NCBI GenBank assembly: GCA_019649035.1
Contig: BMAT01013852.1
Location: 47,958-71,009, forward strand
Direction: 5' to 3'
DNA: 23,052 nucleotides
Origin: Elysia marginata
Lineage: Eukaryota; Mollusca; Gastropoda; Plakobranchidae
The notes beneath the pieces are model-generated. The model had not been told where the DNA came from. It saw only the letters and a program-made list of their open reading frames with translations, and made no database searches. The translations under genes were made by a program, and so were the position numbers. Position 1 is the first letter of the stretch. Every line of letters begins with the position of its first letter. This document shows, in pieces, positions 1 through 8,523 of this stretch.

Positions 1-120
1 TACTACTACTACTACTACTACTACTTTTATTATTATTATTATTATTGTTGTTATTTTTTTCATCACTATTATTATTATCGTCATTATTATTGTTATCGTT
101 ATAATTGTCATTACGACACC
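1..120. repeat. Trinucleotide microsatellite (TAC)n then (TTA)n
   Basis: Bases 1-26 are a pure TAC/ACT run cut by the window edge. It grades into TTA-rich imperfect repeats to about 110. Similar ACT and TGA/GAT tracts recur at 5465-5827, so trinucleotide arrays are a habit of this genome. Confidence 0.9.
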
Positions 121-789
121 TCAAGCCGTGAAATATAAAACAACTACTAACAAGCGAAAGGACGAACCGGTAATAGTAAGACTTAATGTAGTTTTTAAAA
201 AAAGGCATACCATTTTAAACAAACACTTCTCTAATATTGTATATTTTCTTTAAAAAGTACGTACATTTTCATTCCAGGAAGCGGTTCGTGAACGTTCTGA
301 ACAAAAACAACAAATCACCAGTCCAGTGCGTGGATGAACCATATTGGTGACAATACAAGGACAAAATAAAGAAACTTGCTTCACTTTCTCTTCTGGATTG
401 ACTCTGAAGTACACCCCAGAATGCTCCACACGGAAAGAAGTCGTTCTGTGACATCAAAGTTCTGTTATATAAAAGAAATCGTTTAGTTTGGCATCACTCG
501 TGGACTGGTCAAAACACATTCCATTTATTCTGAAAAGTGTTTTTCCATGTTAATTCTTTGAATCGTTATTTACTTTCTCATCTGAGATGCAAACCTGACT
601 TTCAGTTTTTTGACGATCTTTCTCAAAGCTTTCGTAACCGAAATTGACACCTTTGGATGTAATTGGAAGGTTTAAAAGACAATATAGATAGGTTGTGTTT
701 TACACTGAACTGAGAGGCTGCTTCGTGCTTGACTAATAACTGTCTGAACGAGTCTGACTTTCATAAGTTCTTAAATTTGTCCTTTTCAG
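121..789. other. Spacer or 5' leader region upstream of the mannosyltransferase gene
   Basis: No coding region is recognised. Two sequences look like splice acceptors on the + strand: a pyrimidine-rich stretch ending ATTCCAG at about 269-279, and TTGTCCTTTTCAG ending at 789. The second lies just before the open frame of the mannosyltransferase, and that frame is open back to a TAA at 764-766. A 5' untranslated exon may therefore start at 790 with an intron upstream. No TATA box or other promoter element can be named with confidence. Confidence 0.4.
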
Positions 790-889
790 CAGGTATACTC
801 CTCTAGTGTTTGTCTCTATACCAGGCATACGAACATATCCGCCTATCATTCTATCATTCCGTGGGTCAAGTTGTGTTTTTCATCTCTTG

Positions 890-1105
890 ATGTCTGTTTT
901 TATCGCTGAGGAGGAGCTGAAGCGGCCCTCACTCTATCTTTGGTCGAAACCTCTGCGCCAAGCCCACCATGTCCTGTGGCGCACGCCGGTGAAGAGTTTC
1001 TTCAGCCTTCAACTGACTCTCTACAGTATCACACGGCACATTTTGCTGCGCACTTTACCAGACCTTGTCTGCTTTGGACCTCGCTGTCTAGCTATTCTCC
1101 CAGCC
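890..1105 (+). other. In-frame N-terminal extension or 5' leader of the mannosyltransferase
   Basis: The frame is open from 767 through 2509, and ATG 890 would give a 539-residue protein. The added 72 residues (beginning MSVFIAEEEL) do not resemble the start of known Egghead proteins. A second frame (940-1326) is also open here, so openness alone is weak evidence of coding. There are only three ATGs between 790 and 1108: 890, 969 and 1106. Whether this segment is translated cannot be decided from sequence alone. Confidence 0.45.
969..992 (+). promoter_or_regulatory. Upstream ORF of 7 codons in strong Kozak context
   Basis: CCACCATGT at 964-972 is close to an ideal animal initiation context. 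The frame reads MSCGARR and stops at TGA 990-992. It is out of frame with the mannosyltransferase. If translation of the enzyme starts at 1106, this is a true upstream ORF 113 nt before the main start, and would be expected to lower translation or require reinitiation. If translation starts at 890, it is only an internal out-of-frame ATG. Confidence 0.5.
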
Positions 1106-2509
1106 ATGTGGCGCCCATCACACTTTCAAGTTCATCATCTAAAGCATTTAGTCTCTGTTCTTACGTTGTTTTGCCTAATTGGAACATTCAGCTTTGCCCG
1201 TGGTGGAATTTTCACAGAGGACCAGTCAGGGGTAAACCCAATAGAACGCTATGGTATGCTCTGGGGCTGCCTTCTGTACATTATGCAGATGACAATATTC
1301 ATTCCTATTCCATTCATGGTTCTTAATTTTCTAGGTGTTGTTCTGCTCAACGTATTCATACCGAGGCCAAAGTTGCAACGTTCGCCGCTTTTGGGACCGT
1401 TTCTGTGTTTCAGAGTAGTTACACGTGGTCTTTACCCTAATCTGGTTCGTGAAAACGTCCACCATAATTTGCACGTTTGCGAGAGTGTTGGACTTCACAG
1501 TTTTATGTTTGAAGTGGTCACAGATTCACCTATTCACCTGCAGCAGACAAGTCGCAGTCGAGAAGTCGTTGTGCCTGCTAACTACAGGACACGCTCCGGC
1601 ACGCTCTTCAAAGCCCGCGCTCTTCAGTATGCACTCGAACCGGAAGTAGACATTTTGAGCTCGGGAGACTATATCGTGCACTTGGACGAGGAGACGCTGC
1701 TAACGGAAGAGGCTGTAATAGGAATAATCAACTTTGCTGGCTCTGGCGAGTACTCGTTCGGCCAGGGCGTCATCAAGTACGGCAAGGGTAAAGTAGTCAA
1801 CTGGATTACCACTTTGGCCGACTCGGTTCGTGTCGGTATCGATTACGGATGCATTCGTTTTAGCTTAGGCGTCCTTCACAAACCAGTGTTCAGCTGGAAA
1901 GGCTCGTTCATTGTGGCAGATGCAGAGGCCGAAAAAAGCATTACGTTTGACCACGGGCCAGAGGCATCTATAGCAGAGGACTGCTTCTTTGCTTGTGTCG
2001 CTTTTTCCAAAGGCTACAACTTTGACTTCGTCGAGGGTGAGATGCTTGAATCGAGCACGTTCACGCTATTCGACTTCGTCCAGCAGCGTAAGCGCTGGAT
2101 GCACGGTATTTTCTTAACAGCCATCTCCAAGAAGATCCCACTTCGTTACAAGGCAGGTCCAGTACTGATGAGCGTTGCGGGAATGACGATGCCGGCCAAT
2201 GTCCTCATGCTACCCGTGAACATAGTGTGGCCCATGCCCAGCAACCCTGCACTTAACTTGGCCTACTGCTTCCTCTTAGGAACATTCGTCTACCTTTTCA
2301 TCCTTGGGACGCTGCAAACGTTCTGCTACCGTAAATATGGTCTAATCAAATGCTTAGGTTTAGTGTTTGCTACCTTGCTTTGCGCACTCGTAGCCTGCGT
2401 TCTAGAAAACATTTCTTCAGTATTAGTATTCTGGATGCCACGGGTTTCAAGGACAGGGTTTTATGTTGTTAAGAAAGACACTCAGATACGGGACATTAAG
2501 ATAGTATAA
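1106..2509 (+). CDS. egh: Egghead/BRE-3-type beta-1,4-mannosyltransferase (GT2)
   Basis: The predicted enzyme transfers mannose from GDP-mannose onto glucosylceramide to make Man-beta-1,4-Glc-ceramide, the core of arthro- and mollu-series glycolipids, in the ER/Golgi membrane (family knowledge from Drosophila Egghead and C. elegans BRE-3). From ATG 1106 the protein has 467 residues, close to the 457 of Drosophila Egghead. Visible landmarks: hydrophobic segments at about 13-31 and 51-84, RVVTRG (103-108), EVVTD (136-140), HLDEETLL (192-199, acidic donor/metal site), FSWKGS (262-267), EDCFFA (291-296, likely catalytic acid region), QQRKRW (326-331, QxxRW-type motif), then three C-terminal hydrophobic spans (about 355-375, 385-406, 414-445). 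The family C-terminal FYVV-KD is kept (452-458). Start 1106 is chosen for family length and a purine at -3 (GCCATG). An in-frame ATG at 890 (T at -3) would add 72 residues with no family match. The frame is intact with no intron. Confidence 0.93.
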   Translation: MWRPSHFQVHHLKHLVSVLTLFCLIGTFSFARGGIFTEDQSGVNPIERYGMLWGCLLYIMQMTIFIPIPFMVLNFLGVVLLNVFIPRPKLQRSPLLGPFLCFRVVTRGLYPNLVRENVHHNLHVCESVGLHSFMFEVVTDSPIHLQQTSRSREVVVPANYRTRSGTLFKARALQYALEPEVDILSSGDYIVHLDEETLLTEEAVIGIINFAGSGEYSFGQGVIKYGKGKVVNWITTLADSVRVGIDYGCIRFSLGVLHKPVFSWKGSFIVADAEAEKSITFDHGPEASIAEDCFFACVAFSKGYNFDFVEGEMLESSTFTLFDFVQQRKRWMHGIFLTAISKKIPLRYKAGPVLMSVAGMTMPANVLMLPVNIVWPMPSNPALNLAYCFLLGTFVYLFILGTLQTFCYRKYGLIKCLGLVFATLLCALVACVLENISSVLVFWMPRVSRTGFYVVKKDTQIRDIKIV

Positions 2510-2866
2510 CGATTTAGTCTTTAGTTGCATGTATTTATAATAATTGTAGTATTAGCTATTATCTATTATGGATCAGAATATTACATTATTAGCCTGCAGC
2601 TTTTGCTTCTCCCAACCTCCTTCTTCAATAGGAAACGCGGAAGTTTAACATTAATTCTTGCACCCTTCAAACTTGCTGAAAAATAACTCGAAGACTAGTA
2701 GCCTATCTAACCCTTTGTTCGGTGCAGTTTCCTTATGAAAAAGTTTTCACGTATATATGAAATAAGGAAATTTGTAGATGGGCAGATGTGCCGATGCATT
2801 GGTGTAAACTTGCTTTGGAAGTAATAAGAATTAAAAGGTCCGGAGGATGCAGAAGAATGTTAGTGA

Positions 2867-2872
2867 AATAAA
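2867..2872 (+). terminator. Candidate polyadenylation signal AATAAA for the mannosyltransferase
   Basis: This canonical AATAAA lies 358 nt after the stop codon at 2507-2509. It is a sensible place for the end of the 3' UTR, but cleavage is not visible in sequence and later A-rich sites also exist. Confidence 0.45.
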
Positions 2873-5100
2873 TCTGCCAAAACGGTGCCTATGTTAAGCT
2901 ATTAAACTCAGCATGTTTGTGTGTTCCTGTACTTATATGTGCTGAACACCGTCCACTGCTTTCCTCATTGTCTCATAAAATGAACATCAAAATATCGTGA
3001 TGTGAATTGTGATTTCAACGTTTTTTTATGTCACTAAGATGATGAAGAGCTGTGATGTATCCCATAATTATCTTACCAAATACATGTACATATATGTTTT
3101 TGTACAGACTTTAAAAAATTTTAGCAATTAAAAAAAAATAATGAGTCTAAGTAAGTTTGTGACAAGCCAAAAAAAAAAGGACACCACGTGTGTGAATGAT
3201 ATCACTTATACTTTGATAATAATATCATACTTTATTAGTTTTGGCCTCAATATAAGGTTGCCAGATGAAAGTGTGAAGATCTTTTGTCGCGTGAGAATTT
3301 TCATTTTGCTGTGTCCATGCTTCGGGGGTATACCGGTACTACAGAGTTTTGAAAGACATATATGTACATGTATACATACTCAATGCTTTTTACCCCTGTT
3401 TAACCTGATGCTAAAATTATCAAGACCCGTCATAAAGCTTCTCGGTGTTGTAGCTGATAGAACTGTCGTTACTTGAATTCCAAACTTTGATCCTATTCAA
3501 GAATGATATCAGTAGCAGATCTTAAAGATTATTTAGTTTGAAACCTCCCGCTTAATCATTCAAGAATTCTTTAGCTGACAAAGTGAAAGAAAAGAATATT
3601 TAGATAGTGCTGGTGCTAAGTGTGTAAATGTCACGCGCCAACGTGGTAGTTATCTTTATGGCGTTTAATATTATACATGTGCCTCAAAGCGAGTTTTTTT
3701 TTGTAATTAATGTTTCATATTTCTATCAACATCCGAACTGCATAAACTTAACTTATATATTAGGAGCATCTATTTATCACTAAGCTGGATTTATCGTAAC
3801 TGTATTGCTTCATTAGCTAATTTATTAAATTTTATAAAACTTATTTATTCCCTGAAAAGCGGACCTCAAAGTCTAATCCATATTTTTTGCATTTTTTACG
3901 TCAGAATATTACTATTATCTTATAGAATTATTCCCACGTAATTTCAACCAAGTTTGGGTAGTGAAATGATTTGCTGGTGGTCATACTATGGCTCCTGTGT
4001 TGACCGTGGGGTATGAAGGGGTTTACCACCTCCAGTGTCAGGCAGACCAATAGAATGCATATAACTAATGTGTATTTGCATATGCTAATTTTTGTTTTTT
4101 TAACAACTGAAATCTGAACTGCCTGAGGGAGGGCTAAATCACCCGAGGCCTGCCAGTTCTGATGCAATATACACTGAACTTGCCGTTTGAAGCTTGATCT
4201 AAGAGTAACTGAAGCGGATTGTTTCATATTTCGGACAATAAACAATGTACTTATGAGCTTGCAACGGAGAATCAAATGATGTATTGATATGATATACAGC
4301 AAATTGTAAAAAGGTACAAAACTTATTTCGCATGTTTTGATATTGTGTATGTAAGCGAAACTGAATACAAAAGGTTGCGCTATATGCAATTTTTATAAGG
4401 TTTACAGGTAGAAAGATGCAATAAATTAGAAAACATTCTTCTACTTCCATAGGCACTAAACTTTTTAAAGTTGAACTAGAAAGGAAAACTAACTCCTTTA
4501 AAAAAATCAATGTTTCTTTCCTTGTAATAATAATAATATTCCAGGAGACATACAAATGATTTTAGGTCGGTCTCATTGCGACATTTTGTGAATACTACTC
4601 TTCATTCCAAGTTGTTTTTGAAAATAAACTAATATTATGTTGTCATATTTTTATAACTTTTTTACAAAATAAAAAAAAAAAAGATTTACTTCATACATGT
4701 AAAACAGGGATCGCGTGTCTAAATAGGCCTATCATAAAATGCAAACCCTATTACGGTGGGATAAAGCCTTTTAGGTGAGAAAAACAAGCATTTTCTTCTC
4801 ATACCATTCCAAAAAACATATTTATTTTTAACTATATTGATTTATTTGATGTTGTTCATGTATACATAACGAATTATATACCATGTTGATACCTTTATAC
4901 ACGTATAATGTTTCATATGTTTTCTGTGATTTAACTGCTTTGACAACTCATTCTAGTATTAAATGCCACTTAAAACTAAAAGCCTTCAAAGTGTATTTTT
5001 CTTTGGATATGCTTCTTTGCACGATGACTTTTGCCATCTTTTGAGAGGCACTACTTGTTATACATTTTACTACTGTTATTATAACAGGAAACAAAAATAA
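2873..5100. other. AT-rich spacer with no supported gene
   Basis: I see no gene here. The longest open frames, such as 153 codons on the - strand at 3928-4389, are AT-rich, lack a domain I recognise and lack convincing splice structure. The 3940-4190 part is more GC-balanced than its surroundings and could be an old repeat fragment, but I cannot name it. Homopolymer A runs occur at about 3130, 3170 and 4670. Confidence 0.6.
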
Positions 5101-5157
5101 CAATAACTACTACTGCTTGGACTACTCCTACTGCTGCTGCTGCTATGCTTCTACTAC

Positions 5158-5470
5158 TCATGGTCTAGTGGTAGGTGCTCGGCTTTTGGGGTCCAGGGTT
5201 CGAGTGCTGCAGTTGACAGGTCGACTTTTAGCCCTTATGAAAAGCAGTTTACAAAACATGTTTCTTCGCCTCAATCATGCGTTAAAAGGAATAACGGACT
5301 ATAGGCAGTGAAAGATCTTGTCAGTATGCTTGAGTGATCTGCTTAACTTTCTACTCGTCTGTGAGTTCAGAAGGTGAATTGGTTGGTTATGGCCTATCAG
5401 TGAACTGTAAAGCCCTTGGAGCATGTAAGTGGGTTAAGTGCTTTCCTATAACGCCCTTTACTTTTACTAC
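5158..5470 (+). mobile_element. tRNA-derived SINE-like element with (TAC)n tail
   Basis: TGGTCTAGTGG at 5161-5171 matches the A-box half of a tRNA gene, best like tRNA-Glu/Asp. GGTTCGAGTGC at 5197-5207 is a slightly degenerate B box. The A-to-B distance is shorter than in a real tRNA, and no cloverleaf closes, so this is a SINE head and not a tRNA gene. The body ends with a segment (about 5408-5460, GTAAAGCCCTTGGAGCATG onward) of the kind found in LINE-type 3' tails, and then runs into TAC repeats. The exact ends and the target-site duplication are not clear. Confidence 0.6.
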
Positions 5471-5630
5471 TACTACTACTACTACTTCTTCTACTATTCG
5501 TATTACTACTAGTGCTACTACTACTGCTAATAATAATGATATTTCTGCTACTACTACTACTATTATTACTATTGCTACCACTACTTCATGCACTACTACT
5601 GGTGCTGGTAATGCTGCTAAAGCTACTTAA
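5465..5630. repeat. (ACT)n / (CTA)n microsatellite
   Basis: The tract is composed of ACT units with interspersions (TCT, GCT, AAT). It directly follows the SINE 3' end and may have grown from the SINE tail. It stays open in several frames and yields threonine-rich or valine-rich translations on paper, which are artefacts of the repeat. Confidence 0.9.
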
Positions 5631-5696
5631 ATACATACATTGATGATAAGAACAACAACCACAAGAATAATACCTAGTATAATACCATATTTTTAA

Positions 5697-5827
5697 TATG
5701 ATGATAATGATGATGATGGTACAAATAATACTGGTGACGATGATAATGATGATGATGACGATAATGAATATGATGATGACAACGACGATGATGCTCATAA
5801 TCATGATCAAAATAATAATAATAATTG
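5697..5827. repeat. (GAT/ATG)n imperfect microsatellite
   Basis: Units of GAT and AAT alternate, with interruptions. The tract abuts the left end of the LINE relic at about 5829. Long apparent reading frames on the - strand (poly-Ile/His) are repeat artefacts. Confidence 0.9.
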
Positions 5828-5869
5828 ATATTTCTGATGTGAAAGATTGCACGGATGTTTAGAAAGCAG

Positions 5870-5880
5870 CGAATCATAGT
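5870..5880. repeat. Left target-site duplication of the SINE
   Basis: CGAATCATAGT matches the right copy CGAATCAAAGT at 6152-6162 in 10 of 11 bases. Removing the SINE and one copy restores an open LINE frame across the site. Confidence 0.85.
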
Positions 5881-6151
5881 AAAAGGTAAAGGTAGTCCCA
5901 TACTCGAAACGAGCGTAGAGCCTAGAGGAACAAGGAGCAGGGTCCTTGTTTTTCTAGGCACACGGCACAGTGAGGTAGTTTGCCATTGCTTTCCTCGCTG
6001 CCTTTACTTTCGCCGAGTCTTAAGAGACCTAGCTACCCATCAAGTGCTGGGTGGGCACAGGGGAGCAAATAAAATTTAGCCCGGACTGGGGATCGAACCC
6101 GGGACCTCTCAGATAGCGGTAACCGCCGTACTGATTGCGCCACTGCTCACC
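5881..6151 (-). mobile_element. tRNA-derived SINE, full length, inserted in the LINE relic
   Basis: Read on the - strand, the element begins with a tRNA-like head. The A box is TGGCGCAATCAGTACGG (6142-6126) and the B box is GGTTCGATCCC (6098-6088), 44 nt apart as in a real tRNA gene. The body contains GGCAAACTACCTCACTGTGC (around 5990-5970). The element ends in an ACCTTT-type repeat tail at 5881-5900. It is bounded by an 11-bp duplication (5870-5880 and 6152-6162), as expected of LINE-mediated retroposition. Pol III would transcribe it. The tRNA-like part is not a functional tRNA gene: it is continuous with the SINE body. Confidence 0.85.
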
Positions 6152-6162
6152 CGAATCAAAGT
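6152..6162. repeat. Right target-site duplication of the SINE
   Basis: CGAATCAAAGT is the partner of 5870-5880, with one mismatch at the eighth base. Confidence 0.85.
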
Positions 6163-6755
6163 GGGACGAATTTTATGATAACCTTCCAGATTTAGATCAG
6201 CTCAAAGATGTAATCACTGAATATGTACATTTTGTGAGCAAACAAATGTGCAGAAACTAAAAAAGTAAATGCTTTTCCAAAACATATCATTGAACACCAA
6301 CATTATGAAAGAAGCAATTGATGCAAAGAAAAGAGATTTTATTGAGAGAGATAAAGAAAATCTAAAACAGAGTCAAAAACTCTTGGTAAAGAAGATGTAA
6401 GATTAGAGGGTAATGTATATGTATAGATAAAAAACGGAGTGCAACTTTTTGAGAGGCAACTCACAAGAGAATTGGGCAGGCACAAATAAATTGCTGGCAT
6501 ACCTGGTACAATCCAAAAAAAATGACACACCTGTCGGAGCTAGTGATGCTCAAAGTAATTCAAGTGACCTCAATAGCTTTTATTCCAGATTTGATAAAGA
6601 CAGCACATCCAGGCAAAATCTCAAAAAAGAACCTGTTAAGGATATATCTGATGACTCACTCCTGTTCAAAGCTTTCAAGGCCCTAACAAAAGGTAACCAA
6701 TACTGCGTCTCCATTTGTATGCAAATTGAATCGGATCATTGTACAGATATATAAC

Positions 6756-7127
6756 TAGTAAAAAGTTTTAAAAAATGAACAGTTGATTTAACTTGCAATG
6801 ATAAACTTGAATTTCGAGGATCTACAAATGTAATAGTTTTATAGTATGATGAAGAAAAAACCAAAATGTGATTTACAAAACCATGTACTTTTGATACTTT
6901 TCCCAAACCTTCAAAAAATCTTTAAGTCTTAACATTTTGCAGCAGAAACAGTAATGCAGTGGCTATATAATTAAGAGGCTTTTTTATACACAAACGTGAG
7001 AGAAAGCATCACCTATGTTGTCACAAAGGGGCTAAAGACGGGATCCAATGCTAAATTTGTCACAATTTTGTAGCTTTTGCAAGCGCAGGAAGAGCCTTGT
7101 CTCATAAACTTAAAGTTCAACTACACC
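6756..7127. other. AT-rich spacer, no supported gene
   Basis: Nothing recognisable. It could include further decayed LINE sequence, but no reverse transcriptase motif is seen. Confidence 0.5.
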
Positions 7128-7372
7128 CACTATCACTGCACAAAGTTGTCACACCACAACCCACACACAGATGTCTATGGCCCATGGAATCATTTTGTTT
7201 TGGTGTGTCTGCATGGTCGGAGTGAGAGAAGAAGATGTTATTTATAGTGAAAGAGCAGGAGAAATGACCAAGCAAATAAAGCTGATTTTTCAGTATAATT
7301 CGAATCATCTTAATTCAAAGTTTTTGTTCATTACCAAGAGATATAGTTTCGATATTTTCCAATGTGTATATG
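7128..7372. repeat. Diverged copy of the 10693-11136 TIR element
   Basis: The segment aligns by eye with about 10915-11138. Shared landmarks are CTGCACAAA, then CTATG(G/A)CCCATGGAAT, then GAAGTGAGAG/GGAGTGAGAG, then AGTATAATTC(G/A)AAT, then TTAATTCAAAG/TTAGTTCAAAG, then ACCAAGAGAT/CCCAAGAGAT, and a terminal TTTCCA(A/C)TGTGTA/TGTA. The left end is not defined. The open frame 7171-7383 crossing it has no recognised domain. Confidence 0.65.
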
Positions 7373-8339
7373 TCTACAAATGAGTAAAGGTTTAAAACTG
7401 ACTCTTTACAAAAAAAAGCTCAAAATTGGAAATTGCAAACACACAAAACTTTTTTTTAAAAAGAGCACTCATCTAGACATCACTACGCAGAAACCAACAA
7501 GGCTTGCCAGTAACAAATCAAAAAAATATTTTATTACTTTGAGTAAGCAGTTTATTGAAGATTTAAATAACACTTGACTAAAGTCTAACATAGGCAGTGG
7601 GCAGGAAGAAATACAACCAATCCAACATATATATCATGCAGTGAGCAGTATATTAAAAGGAAGAAGAACAACAAAGAATGTAGAGCGGAGTCCATTTAAA
7701 TCAAACACTCAGATTTATGGATAACTTCAATCTATTTTAGGTTACCAACTGGTAGTTTTTTCTTTGCCAAGTATCCTTTAACTCAAATTCTGATATTTAG
7801 AACTAAATTATCTGGTCCTAGGCAAATTGACTTAAACGGACTACACTATAATTTACATACAAAAATAAATTGACAATACTGCAGTGTGGAAACTTTCAAT
7901 CAACACAAAATGATAAAAAAAAAAATCAGTCATACATTGTTTACATAGGCCTGATGACTTGAGAATACCAAAAAAGGTATATGTATCTTCATAGTAAAAT
8001 TATCTATGTGTTTTGCGGCCAGGGTGAAGGAGTAAGGAGTCAGAAATTTTAATTTTAAGAAAACCCCATCACAGGTAGATTTATTCCTCGTTGTCTCTAT
8101 ATTTTATTATAAATGACTTTCTTACATCTTTGCACAAAATTTTAATGATTTAATACAAATTTAAATATTTGGGAAGATAAAGAAAATGTGTTGTTCAAAA
8201 TATCAACCCCTTGTAAAACTTGCAACCAATCTTTTCTCTGTCTAGGAAAAAAAAAAAGCGGCACGGCAAGTAATAGTAATAATAATGAAGTTACTTTTTA
8301 GTGCCTCTTCTTACATGCAGGTTCAAAACTCTTTACAAG
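7373..8339. other. AT-rich spacer, no supported gene
   Basis: Short frames only, with A and T homopolymers. I see no gene or element in it. Confidence 0.55.
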
Positions 8340-8341
8340 TA

Positions 8342-8521
8342 CAGTGGAATCCTGATAAAGTCAACACCTCAGGACCGAAAAAATGTGTTGACTTAAATCA
8401 AGAGTTGACTTTAACCATTACAAAAATATATAATAAAGAAATACAAATTGGGACTGCAAAACAGAGTTGACTTTAAGCAAGAGTTTCCCTTAAAGGTGTT
8501 GACTTTAAGTGGATTCCACTG
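8342..8521. mobile_element. 180-bp TIR element (MITE, pogo/Tc1-mariner-like)
   Basis: The ends are perfect inverted copies of CAGTGGAATCC, flanked by TA on both sides (8340-8341 and 8522-8523). The similarity of the ends continues inward through AAAGTCAACACCT, so about 24 of 28 terminal bases pair. The 5' CAGTGGAA is typical of pogo/Tigger-type ends and TA is the target duplication of that superfamily. The interior has four direct GTTGACTTWA motifs and one inverted copy. It is too short to encode a transposase. Confidence 0.85.
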
Positions 8522-8523
8522 TA

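Larger units (their letters stand above)
5829..6755 (+). mobile_element. Decayed non-LTR retrotransposon (LINE), endonuclease-to-RT linker
   Basis: This looks like a fragment of LINE ORF2 between the endonuclease and reverse transcriptase domains, of the Jockey/CR1/L2-like kind. Matches to the general pattern: LHGCLESS (about 5847-5870) continuing after the SINE as KWDEFYDN and LKDVITEYVHF (6159-6261). Then KEAIDAKKRDF in the frame of 6305, corresponding to the usual lysine-rich segment, then KTECNFLRGNSQENWAG (6433-6483), then SSDLNSFYSRFDKD (6557-6598), the usual DLNxFYxRFD element preceding the RT domain. Stops at 6398-6400 and nearby and a frame change between 6261 and 6305 show it is dead. 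No RT catalytic motif is present downstream. It is interrupted by the SINE at 5881-6151. Confidence 0.7.

Noticed and set aside
940..1326. A 128-codon frame overlapping the mannosyltransferase
   Set aside because: It begins without ATG and is a shadow of the real coding frame.
2873..3200. A poly-A tail marking the mannosyltransferase as a processed retrocopy
   Set aside because: A runs occur at 3110-3180, but they are not placed 15-30 nt after the AATAAA at 2867, and no flanking duplication was found.
3928..4389. A 153-codon frame on the - strand
   Set aside because: No recognised motif, AT-rich first half, no splice context. I could not separate it from chance or an old repeat.
5161..5230. 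A tRNA gene on the + strand (tRNA-Glu/Asp-like A box)
   Set aside because: The A-to-B spacing is too short, the B box is degenerate, and no acceptor stem closes. It is a SINE head.
5334..5961. Threonine-, valine-, isoleucine- and histidine-rich open frames on both strands
   Set aside because: They are translations of ACT and GAT microsatellites and of the SINE.
6080..6151. A tRNA gene on the - strand, with good A and B boxes
   Set aside because: It is continuous with a SINE body and tail and the whole unit is bounded by an 11-bp duplication, so it is the tRNA-derived head of a SINE.
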